NCBI RefSeq assembly: GCF_036388275.1
Contig: NZ_DASVSF010000053.1
Location: 107,335-171,334 of the forward strand
Reading direction: 5' to 3'
DNA from: Longimicrobium sp.
Lineage (GTDB): Bacteria; Gemmatimonadota; Gemmatimonadetes; Longimicrobiales; Longimicrobiaceae
Length of the DNA stretch: 64,000 nucleotides
Shown piece after piece: positions 57,356 through 64,000 of the stretch. The notes beneath the pieces were generated by a model. It ran no database searches, was not told the origin of the DNA, and worked only from the letters and a program-made list of their open reading frames with translations. The position numbers and the translations under genes were made by a program. Every line of letters starts with the position of its first letter. The stretch's first letter is position 1.

Positions 57356-58522
57356 TCATTTCTCGTCGAGCGACGACCTGATTTCGGAGACGACCCACTC
57401 GTCGTCTTCCACGGCCAGCCGCGCGCGCAGCACGTCCACACACCGTTCGTCGGGGATCTGCCCAAGCGCCCACGCCGCGTGCCCGCGGACCAGCGGCTCC
57501 TCGTCGTTCAGCGCGACGGCGAGCGCGGGGACGGCCTCGGGCGCACCCCAGTTGCCGAGGGCGACGGCGACGTTGCGGAGGAGGCCGCGCCTCTTCGCCC
57601 GCTTGATGGGCGAACCCTTGAAGCGCGCGGAGAACTCCTCCTGCGTCATCGTCACCCACTCGATGAGCGACGGCCCGTCCAGCCCTTCGCGCGCCAGGAA
57701 CGCCTCCTCCGCCGACGGCGTGGCGAAGCGGTTCCAGGGGCAGACCTCCTGGCAGATGTCGCATCCGTAGACGCGGTTACCGATCAGGGGGCGCAGGTCG
57801 CGGGGAATGGCGCCCTTGAGCTCGATGGTCAGATAGCTGATGCACCGGCGCGCATCCATCCGCGGCGCGCCGGTTTCGTCGCGTCCCAGGAGCGCGCCGG
57901 TGGGGCAGGCGCTCACGCAGGCGTTGCAGGTGCCGCAGTGGTCCTTCTGGAACGCCTCGTCGTACGCCAGCTCGACGTCCAGCAGGATCACCCCCAGGAA
58001 CCAGAACGAGCCGCGGCCCGGCTGGATGAGCATGGTGTTGCGCGCCTGCCAGCCCAGGCCGGCGCGGCTGGCCAGCTCGCGCTCCAGCACGGCGCCGGTA
58101 TCGACGTAGGCGCGGCCGGTGACGGGCAGAAGCTCGGCGTTGATCCACTCCTGGAGCGCGATCAGGCGCTCCTTCATCAGTTCGTGGTAGTCGTGGTTGC
58201 GGGCGTAGCGGGCGACGATGCCGCGCGAGGGATCGGCCGTGGCGGCGGGATCGGCGTCGGCATTGTAGTACTCCAGGCCTACGACCACGGCGGACCGGGC
58301 GCCCGGCACCAGGACGGCCGGGTCGCGGCGCTTGGCGACAGCGTCTTCGCGGGCCAGGTAGCCCATCTCGCCGTGCATCCCCGCGTCCACCCATCGCGCG
58401 AACGCGTCCCCCTGGGCGCTCTCGTGCGCAGGCGCGATCCCCGCCACACCGAAGCCCATTTCCAGGGCCTGGGCCCTGATGCGCTCGCTCAGCTTGGCGG
58501 GTAACAGCAGGGTCGATTCCAT
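57356..58522 (-). CDS. queG: Epoxyqueuosine reductase
   Basis: A 388-residue QueG. ATG 58522 (MESTLLLPAK) is chosen over ATG 58561. The cobalamin-binding region carries the active-site Asp in YVDTGAVLER (D141). Two ferredoxin-type [4Fe-4S] sites are seen: CGTCNACVSAC (C196, C199, C202, C206 in CPTG) and CDICQEVCPWN (C254, C257, C261). The C-terminal part is a HEAT-like repeat (RNVAVALGNWGAPEAVPALA). It reduces epoxyqueuosine to queuosine in tRNA wobble positions. Other queuosine genes are not in the window. Confidence 0.96.
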   Translation of the reverse strand: MESTLLLPAKLSERIRAQALEMGFGVAGIAPAHESAQGDAFARWVDAGMHGEMGYLAREDAVAKRRDPAVLVPGARSAVVVGLEYYNADADPAATADPSRGIVARYARNHDYHELMKERLIALQEWINAELLPVTGRAYVDTGAVLERELASRAGLGWQARNTMLIQPGRGSFWFLGVILLDVELAYDEAFQKDHCGTCNACVSACPTGALLGRDETGAPRMDARRCISYLTIELKGAIPRDLRPLIGNRVYGCDICQEVCPWNRFATPSAEEAFLAREGLDGPSLIEWVTMTQEEFSARFKGSPIKRAKRRGLLRNVAVALGNWGAPEAVPALAVALNDEEPLVRGHAAWALGQIPDERCVDVLRARLAVEDDEWVVSEIRSSLDEK

Positions 58523-58598
58523 GGGCTGCACATACCCCTCAAGCTCGCTCGCGTGCCTCAACCTTTCTCGGAAATGCTTACACTATTAACATCAACAT

Positions 58599-58635
58599 CG
58601 GCCTCACGCAGAGGCGCAGAGCCGCAGAGAGAGAA
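58599..58635 (+). repeat. Left arm of a 37-bp inverted repeat
   Basis: This arm pairs with 59058-59094 at 35 of 37 positions. It begins CGGCCTCACGCAGAG and contains repeated GCAGAG words. It lies 13 bp before the GxxExxY start codon, so it could also form part of the leader. Confidence 0.85.
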
Positions 58636-58647
58636 AGGCAAGAGGAA

Positions 58648-59043
58648 ATGCAGGAGAGGGATCGGCTCACGGGGGCGATCGTCGACGCAGCGTACCGGAT
58701 TCACACGAAGCTCGGGCCGGGACTGCTGGAGTCGGTTTATGAGGCCGTGCTGGCCAGGTCGCTCGAGCAGAGGGGATTGAAGGTCGAGCGGCAGAAATCC
58801 GTTCCCATCGAGTTCGACGGCCTCCGCTTCGACGAGGGATTCCGGATCAATCTGCTCGTGGACGATCGCGTGGTGGTGGAACTGAAATCTGTCGAGCAGC
58901 TCGCTCCCGTTCATTCCAAGCAGCTGCTGACGTACATACGCCTGCTGGATCTCCGCGTAGGACTCCTCATCAATTTCGGCGCAGCGACCCTCAAGGAAGG
59001 CGTGCGGCGCGTCGTGAACGCGTACTCTCCGGAAGACCAGTAA
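58648..59043 (+). CDS. GxxExxY protein
   Basis: A 131-residue protein of the GxxExxY family (PF13366), with the name-giving motif GLLESVY at 25-31 (G25, E28, Y31). The later VVVELKSVEQLAPVHSKQLLTYI block with the E-x-K pair resembles a PD-(D/E)XK nuclease-like core, so nuclease descent is plausible though activity is not established. ATG 58648 has AGAGGA upstream. The gene is enclosed by a 37-bp inverted repeat. Confidence 0.93.
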   Translation: MQERDRLTGAIVDAAYRIHTKLGPGLLESVYEAVLARSLEQRGLKVERQKSVPIEFDGLRFDEGFRINLLVDDRVVVELKSVEQLAPVHSKQLLTYIRLLDLRVGLLINFGAATLKEGVRRVVNAYSPEDQ

Positions 59044-59057
59044 GCACTTCTCTTCTG

Positions 59058-59094
59058 TTCTCTCCCTGCGGCTCTGCGTCTCTGCGTGAGGCCG
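59058..59094 (-). repeat. Right arm of the 37-bp inverted repeat
   Basis: Reverse complement of 58599-58635 with two mismatches. It begins 14 bp after the GxxExxY stop codon, so the two arms enclose little more than the gene itself. Confidence 0.85.
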
Positions 59095-59167
59095 AAGTTG
59101 TCCTTGACGGAGCCGGCGAAGGCGGGCACTTTGCGCGCTCGCCTGAACCCGGGAAGGAAGCACGCGC

Positions 59168-59545
59168 ATGGCAGACAGACTGGAAGAATTCCGCCGCTTC
59201 AGGGAGCGCATGAACGAGCGCATCCTCGAGGCCGGCAACCTGGAAATCAAGCGCTTCTTCGCGCTCGACACCCGCTGCTACGAGCCCGGCGCGCTGGACG
59301 TAAAAACCAAGGAGCTGCTGGGCCTCGTCGCCTCCATGGTGCTGCGCTGCGACGACTGCGTGACGTACCACCTGGTCCGCTGCAAGGAAGAAGGGGTCAG
59401 CGACGCCGAGCTGTTCGAAACCTTCAACGTGGGGCTGATCGTGGGCGGCAGCATCGTCATCCCGCACCTGCGCCGCGCGGTAGACATGCTCGACCGCCTG
59501 AACGCCGACGGACCCATCGACATCGACCGCGAGACGGCCGAATGA
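59168..59545 (+). CDS. AhpD-like carboxymuconolactone decarboxylase family protein
   Basis: A 125-residue AhpD/CMD-family protein. The redox-type motif is CDDCVTYHLVRCKEEGVSD, with Cys61 and Cys64 as a CxxC pair and His68 nearby, as in AhpD-like peroxidases. The first half (KTKELLGLVASMVLRC) is also typical. It could act as a thiol peroxidase or oxidoreductase. Its stop overlaps the start of the following PLP-enzyme gene (ATGA), implying coupled expression. Confidence 0.9.
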   Translation: MADRLEEFRRFRERMNERILEAGNLEIKRFFALDTRCYEPGALDVKTKELLGLVASMVLRCDDCVTYHLVRCKEEGVSDAELFETFNVGLIVGGSIVIPHLRRAVDMLDRLNADGPIDIDRETAE

Positions 59546-60681
59546 GCACCATTCCGCACCCGGAGCTGGAGCGCTTCCGCACCGAGTTCCCCATCCTGCA
59601 GACGCGCACGTACCTGAACTCGTGCTCTCTGGGCGCCCTGTCGCGCCGGTCGATGGGCTACCTGGGCGAGTACCAGGCCCTGTGGAACACCATGGGCGCC
59701 AGCGCGTGGTACGAGCTGTGGATGGGCCGCATCGGCCAGCTGAAGCAGAGCGTCGCCACGATGTGGAACGCCCAGGAGTCCGAGATCGCCCTGTCGCCCA
59801 GCGTGTCGGGCGCGCTGTCGTCCATCGCCTCGTCCATCGACTACACGAAGCGCAACAAGGTGGTGGTCGCCGAGCTGGACTTCCCCACCCTGGTGTACCA
59901 GTGGCTCGCCCGCCCCGACGTCGAGGTCGTCCGCGTGCCCTCCGACGACGGCATCGGCATTCCGCCCGAGCGCTGGGCCCAGTACGTCGACGAGCGCACC
60001 GCCCTGGTGGCCACCAGCCACGTATTCTACAGCACCGGCTACATCCAGGACCTTTCCGGCGCGGCGAAGGCGGCGCGCGACAATGGGGCCCTGTTCCTGG
60101 TGGACGGCTACCAGGCCGCGGGCCAGATCACCGTCGATCCCCGCGCGGTCGACGCCGACATCTACGTGGCGGGGCCGCTCAAGTGGCTTCTGGGCGGCCC
60201 CGGGCTGGCGTTCCTGTACGTCCGCCAGGAGCGCATCGCCGAGCTCCGGCCCACCATCGCCTCGTGGTTCGGCGCGCGCGACCAGTTCCAGTTCCGCAAC
60301 GACGAGCTGGAGTTCCGCGACGACGCCGGCCGCTTCTCCATGGGCACCCCCGCCGTCCCCACCGTCTATACGGCGCTCGGCGGGCTGGAGATCTTTGCCG
60401 AGGCGGGGCAGGAAAAGGCGTACGAGCGCATCGCCGCGCTCACCGCAGACCTGGTGGGGCTGGTGGACGAGCAGGGGTGGGAGATGAAGATCTCGCGCGA
60501 GCCCGCGCACCGCTCGGGGATCATCCTGGTGCGCCACGACGACGCGGCGCGCGCGGTCCGCCAGCTGGCCGACCGCAACATCATCGTCGACCACCGCGCC
60601 GACTACGTGCGAGTTTCGCCCCACTTCTACAACACGCCGGACGAGAGCCGGATGTTCATCGAGGCGCTGCGCCAGGTCTGA
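59542..60681 (+). CDS. Class V aminotransferase-fold PLP enzyme
   Basis: A 379-residue PLP enzyme from ATG 59542, overlapping the upstream stop by four bases. It shows LSPSVSGALSSIASS (PLP phosphate region), LFLVDGYQAAG (the Asp) and AGPLKWLLGGPGLAFLYV with the Schiff-base Lys at 214. The family includes kynureninase, cysteine desulfurase and selenocysteine lyase relatives; the substrate is unknown. Coupling to a CxxC AhpD-like protein suggests sulfur or thiol chemistry (inference). It lacks the signal peptide of the related enzyme at 37234-38562. Confidence 0.88.
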   Translation: MSTIPHPELERFRTEFPILQTRTYLNSCSLGALSRRSMGYLGEYQALWNTMGASAWYELWMGRIGQLKQSVATMWNAQESEIALSPSVSGALSSIASSIDYTKRNKVVVAELDFPTLVYQWLARPDVEVVRVPSDDGIGIPPERWAQYVDERTALVATSHVFYSTGYIQDLSGAAKAARDNGALFLVDGYQAAGQITVDPRAVDADIYVAGPLKWLLGGPGLAFLYVRQERIAELRPTIASWFGARDQFQFRNDELEFRDDAGRFSMGTPAVPTVYTALGGLEIFAEAGQEKAYERIAALTADLVGLVDEQGWEMKISREPAHRSGIILVRHDDAARAVRQLADRNIIVDHRADYVRVSPHFYNTPDESRMFIEALRQV

Positions 60682-60696
60682 ACAGCATCGCACGGA

Positions 60697-60754
60697 CACA
60701 CGGAGGGCACGGAGGAACGGCAGCCCTCCGCCCTTCCTCCGTGCCCTCCGTGTG
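60697..60754. repeat. Perfect 21-bp inverted repeat
   Basis: CACACGGAGGGCACGGAGGAA (60697-60717) pairs perfectly with 60734-60754 across a 16-nt loop. It lies 15 bp after the PLP-enzyme gene and 80 bp before the stop of the leftward FN3 gene, with no U-run. It could terminate both, or be a dispersed intergenic repeat. Confidence 0.8.
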
Positions 60755-60834
60755 AAACCGCCGGTCGTGCCTGCCTCGAAGGGCGATTCTCGTCGGTCCT
60801 CCCCCGGCGCGCGAAAAGCCGCGCCCGGCGCGGG

Positions 60835-63294
60835 TCAGAGCGGCCCCGTGCTGGGCCAGAACGCCGTGCACACCGTGCCTTGGCACGCACGGGCCTGGTA
60901 GCGGTACTGCGCCCCGGCCGTCAGCCCCTCGTCCGTATAGCCGCCGGACGCGGGCGCCACGCTCGCCACCGCCTCGAAGGCCGTGTAGGTGCCGTCCTCC
61001 TGCCGCCGCCGCCGCTGGATCTCCACTCGATCGCCCCCCGTGGGGTTGATCGTCCACGTGACCGCCACGGAGGTGGGAGCAACGCGCGTGTAGGTGGCCC
61101 GCAGCTCGGCGGTGGTACGCGGCGGCGAGGTCACGGCCGCGGAGCAGCCCACGCTGTTGCACGCCCGCAGCTGGTACTGGAACGCCGTCCACGACGCCAG
61201 CCCCTGCTCCGTGTAGGACGTGCTGTTGCGCGGCAGCTCGGCCACCGGCGAGTAGGCGCCGAAGCCGCTTCCGGTGCTGGCGCGCCGCGTGAGGCGGTAC
61301 AGGCCCTCGTTGTCGCTCACGTCCTCCCAGCTCGTCTGCAGCGTGTGCACGCCGTACTGGTTGATGGCCAGCGCCGGGGGTGCGGCTGGCGGCCCGGCGT
61401 TCACCAGGGCTTCCACCAGCGAGGTGTTGCAGCCCAGGCCGTTGCAGGTGCTCACCTCGTACTGATAGGTGGCGCCGCCGGTGAGCCCCGTGTCGGTGTA
61501 CGCCGCGGGCTCGGCGGGCACCTCCACCGTCGCCTGCACCGGCCCCAGGGTACCGTCGCCGCCGCGCTGCCGGCGCGCGATGCGCAGGTAGGTGGGCACG
61601 GTGGGGCCTGGCGTCCAGACCAGCTCCAGCGCCGTGGGCGACACCGTCTGCACGCGCAGCACCGGCGACGTGGGGATGGCCACGGGCACCTCGACCACCA
61701 CGGGATCCGACCACGCGGTACAGAAGCTCCCGTTGCAGGCGCGCACCCGGAACTCGTAGCTCACCCCGGGGGCCACGCCCACCGTGTCTACGAAGCGCTC
61801 CACCGGGTACCCCTCCGGCGCGCCCGGCACCTGCCCCGCCGGGGCGAACGTCGCCCCCGAGTCGGCGGTGCGCCGCTGCACCTCGTAGCGGTCCTGGCCC
61901 AGGGCGAGGGAGCCGCGTATCCAGCCGACGTGGTTCCGCGCTGGGGAGTAGCGTGTGCCGTGCAGCGCCACCGGGAGACGGGACATCGTCACCACCGCGC
62001 TGGTGGGCGACGTGGAGCAGCCGCCGGCGTTGCAGGCCTGCACCCGGTAGCGGTACGCCACCCAGGGCGACGCGCCCACCGAGTCCACGTGATAGGTGAC
62101 GTTGCCCGAGCGCTCCGCCACCGGCTCGAAGGGGCCGAAGCCCTCGCCCGTGTCCCGGCTGCGAACGACGCGGAAGGAGGCCTCGTCGCTGCTGACGTCG
62201 CTCCAGGTTACGATCACCTCGTGCGCCGAGGTGCCGAGCGGGCCCGCGTGGATGGCGCCTGGCGCCACGGGCGCGGGACCCACCACCAGCGCCACGTCGC
62301 CCGAGGTGCGCCGGGCGCATCCGCCACCGCCGCACGCGCTCACGCGGTACTCGTACGTTTCTCCGGAAACCAGGCCGGCCGAGTCCCGGAGCGAGAGCCG
62401 CTCCGCCGCCAGCTCACCCAGCGGCTGGTACTCGCCATACCCCCCGTCGCCGTTGCGCTGCCGGCGCTCCACGAGGTAGTAGCGCGGCGCCGGCCCCGTG
62501 CCGGCCGTCCAGGCGAGCGCGATCACCCCGGCGCGCGCCACGGCGCCGTACACGCTTCCAGGGGCCGCCGGCACCGGGCCGGGCAGGACGTACGCGGTGC
62601 GCACCCACAGCGAGCACGCCGCGCCGTTGCACGCGCGCAGGCGGTAGCGGTACTTGCCCGTGGGCTCCACCCCCACGCTGTCCATGTGCGACGTGGCGGT
62701 GGCCGGGACCTGCGCGATCACCTTGGGCTCCGTGACGGTGCCCGGACCCAGCCACTCGCGCCGCTCTACGTCCACGTGCGTGGCGCCGGGGGGGAGCCAC
62801 AGCCAGGCGAGCCGCACCCGGGTGGGCGCCCACCGCGCCCACTCCACTCCCGCGGGCGGGCGTGCCACCGTGACGATCTCGCTGTTCATCTTGGCGGTGC
62901 ACACGGTTCCGTGGCAGGGCCGCACCTGGTACTGGTACAGGGTCCAGGGGGCCAGGCCCACGCTGTCCGCAAAGCCCACGCTGTTGGCGGGGACATCCGC
63001 CAGCACCTGGAAGGGCGGGTGGCTGCCGTCTACGGCAGCCACCCGCCGGTAGACGCGGAACGTCGTCTCGGTAGACGACGTGTCGGGCCAGGCCAGGTGG
63101 ATGCGGCTGCCGTCGTCGGAAAGCAGCGCCGTCAGGCGGTCCGCAGCAGACACCGCCTCGAGCGCATCCGCGCACTCTTCCGGGTCGCAGCTGAGCGGCT
63201 CGATGGCCGTGAGTGGGGGCGTGCCGTCGCACCCGTACAGAATGCCGGCCAGGAGAGCCAGGGTGATGCCTCGAAAGCTGCGCGGGGAAGCCAT
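60835..63294 (-). CDS. Lipoprotein with eight FN3-type repeats
   Basis: An 819-residue surface or periplasmic lipoprotein. The signal peptide ends in a lipobox (ALLAGILYGCDG, Cys22). The rest is about eight fibronectin type III-like modules of roughly 90-100 residues. Each ends with an aromatic strand and a Cys pair C-x4-C: YQYQVRPCHGTVC, YRYRLRACNGAAC, YEYRVSACGGGGC, YRYRVQACNAGGC, YEFRVRACNGSFC, YQYEVSTCNGLGC, FQYQLRACNSVGC and YRYQARACQGTVC. No enzyme domain is present. It may be an adhesin or binding scaffold. Confidence 0.85.
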   Translation of the reverse strand: MASPRSFRGITLALLAGILYGCDGTPPLTAIEPLSCDPEECADALEAVSAADRLTALLSDDGSRIHLAWPDTSSTETTFRVYRRVAAVDGSHPPFQVLADVPANSVGFADSVGLAPWTLYQYQVRPCHGTVCTAKMNSEIVTVARPPAGVEWARWAPTRVRLAWLWLPPGATHVDVERREWLGPGTVTEPKVIAQVPATATSHMDSVGVEPTGKYRYRLRACNGAACSLWVRTAYVLPGPVPAAPGSVYGAVARAGVIALAWTAGTGPAPRYYLVERRQRNGDGGYGEYQPLGELAAERLSLRDSAGLVSGETYEYRVSACGGGGCARRTSGDVALVVGPAPVAPGAIHAGPLGTSAHEVIVTWSDVSSDEASFRVVRSRDTGEGFGPFEPVAERSGNVTYHVDSVGASPWVAYRYRVQACNAGGCSTSPTSAVVTMSRLPVALHGTRYSPARNHVGWIRGSLALGQDRYEVQRRTADSGATFAPAGQVPGAPEGYPVERFVDTVGVAPGVSYEFRVRACNGSFCTAWSDPVVVEVPVAIPTSPVLRVQTVSPTALELVWTPGPTVPTYLRIARRQRGGDGTLGPVQATVEVPAEPAAYTDTGLTGGATYQYEVSTCNGLGCNTSLVEALVNAGPPAAPPALAINQYGVHTLQTSWEDVSDNEGLYRLTRRASTGSGFGAYSPVAELPRNSTSYTEQGLASWTAFQYQLRACNSVGCSAAVTSPPRTTAELRATYTRVAPTSVAVTWTINPTGGDRVEIQRRRRQEDGTYTAFEAVASVAPASGGYTDEGLTAGAQYRYQARACQGTVCTAFWPSTGPL

Positions 63295-64000
63295 GGCAAT
63301 CCGTGGCGGAGGGAAGCGGCGGCATGGCCGCTCGGGCAAGTACCGCGAACACCGGCGAGGGCTGGCGCACTGGGGGTGAGGCCCGCGGCGGGTGCTCCCG
63401 CCGGGCGTCGTAACGTGCGTCAGAAAAGGATAGCGTGCCTACGCGCGCCACACAATGTCGGCGTGGCAACCCCACCCATCCACGAAAGCCTCACCTTCTG
63501 TTCAGGTACTCGCGCCGCGCCGGGCAACGGCGTACAGCACGGGTCCCAGCGCGGCCACGGCCAGAGCAGAAAGTACGGCGGGGCCGCCGTAACTCCGGGT
63601 CGCGCGGGTTCAGGACCGTCACCACCGGCCGGGGAGACCTTCGGACCGGATGAGGCTTGGGATCGCGCATGCCGCGGCGCCCCCCATCCCCAGCCCTTCC
63701 CCCGCAAACCCCCGCGGGGGAAGGGAGCCAGTGCCGTGTGGTCAGCCTGGCTCGGTGCTCGGGCTGGCAGCCCTGGCACAGTCAGGTGCGCTTCGGCGGG
63801 GCCGGCGCATTCCCCGGCTGCCCTCTCCCGGTCGCGCTCCAGGCCCCAACCCGCACCCGAGCAAGCCAGTCCGCGAAGGCGGACTTCGTGTGGTCGTTGC
63901 AGCGAATTCGTTCGCATCCGGAAACAGGGCTTTTTGCCCGGGTCAGTGTCCGCTCGAGTGCATCGTTGGCAGAGGATTCATACCAGTGCCGATCGTTCTG
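63295..64000. other. Right-end intergenic region with two hairpins
   Basis: About 700 bp without a gene I can support. It holds a perfect 12-bp stem CCCTTCCCCCGC/GCGGGGGAAGGG at 63694-63725 and a 7-bp stem AGTCCGC-gaag-GCGGACT at 63868-63885. Both look like dispersed intergenic repeats rather than terminators, as no U-run follows. Confidence 0.5.

Noticed and set aside
63420..63917. Leftward hypothetical gene at the right end
   Set aside because: It spans two perfect hairpins, is Pro/Gly/Arg-rich, and has no ribosome-binding site or family resemblance.

Overview
The window is 64 kb of GC-rich, densely coded chromosome from a diderm bacterium. There is a BamD-like lipoprotein, a Wza-type export protein and several lipoprotein signals. 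The base composition, gene set, a RiPP precursor with a pinensin-like leader and the many short intergenic repeats suggest Gemmatimonadota, probably near Longimicrobium. This is inference from sequence character; no marker gene was searched and there is no rRNA.

Layout. 1-3.1 kb: a lower-GC patch with a truncated leftward gene behind a promoter covered by twin operators, a small HTH protein, an orphan DpnII-like nuclease and two unknown genes. 3.4-16.7 kb: leftward housekeeping genes: ssb, rimI-tsaB-tsaE-uvrB (t6A modification, protein acetylation, excision repair), rel, radC, secA, nadD, a BamD-like lipoprotein and a TPR protein. 16.8-18.0 kb: one rightward nucleotidyltransferase-fold gene. 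18.0-36.8 kb: a leftward exopolysaccharide locus transcribed from an SDR epimerase through cysD, cysNC, flippase, sulfotransferase, wza, wzc, acyltransferase, methyltransferase, polymerase, glycosyltransferase, methyltransferase, sulfotransferase and glycosyltransferase to the initiating phosphoglycosyltransferase. PAPS synthesis plus two sulfotransferases predicts a sulfated polymer made by a Wzx/Wzy-type pathway.

37-51.8 kb: mixed genes: a Tat-signal PLP enzyme, a small Cys-containing secreted protein, DUF480, an AlkD-like protein, a nucleotidyltransferase, a broken NRPS carrier-protein domain beside a low-GC pair (B3/B4 and DUF6875-like), a GGDEF-EAL regulator, a DUF885 peptidase and small genes. 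52-55.8 kb: a decayed antitoxin, then a leftward three-gene set (winged-helix protein, HEPN/Abi-C-like protein, tandem DGQHR/ParB-like protein). It looks like an uncharacterised defence or regulatory module.

56-64 kb: a Cys-rich RiPP precursor (18 Cys in about 68 residues) between queG and a frameshifted remnant of a second queG, a GxxExxY gene inside a 37-bp inverted repeat, an AhpD-like/aminotransferase pair, and an eight-repeat FN3 lipoprotein. The last 700 bp carry no recognisable gene. The strongest leads are the RiPP precursor, the HEPN/DGQHR operon, the sulfated EPS locus, the low-GC island with NRPS debris and the GxxExxY cassette.
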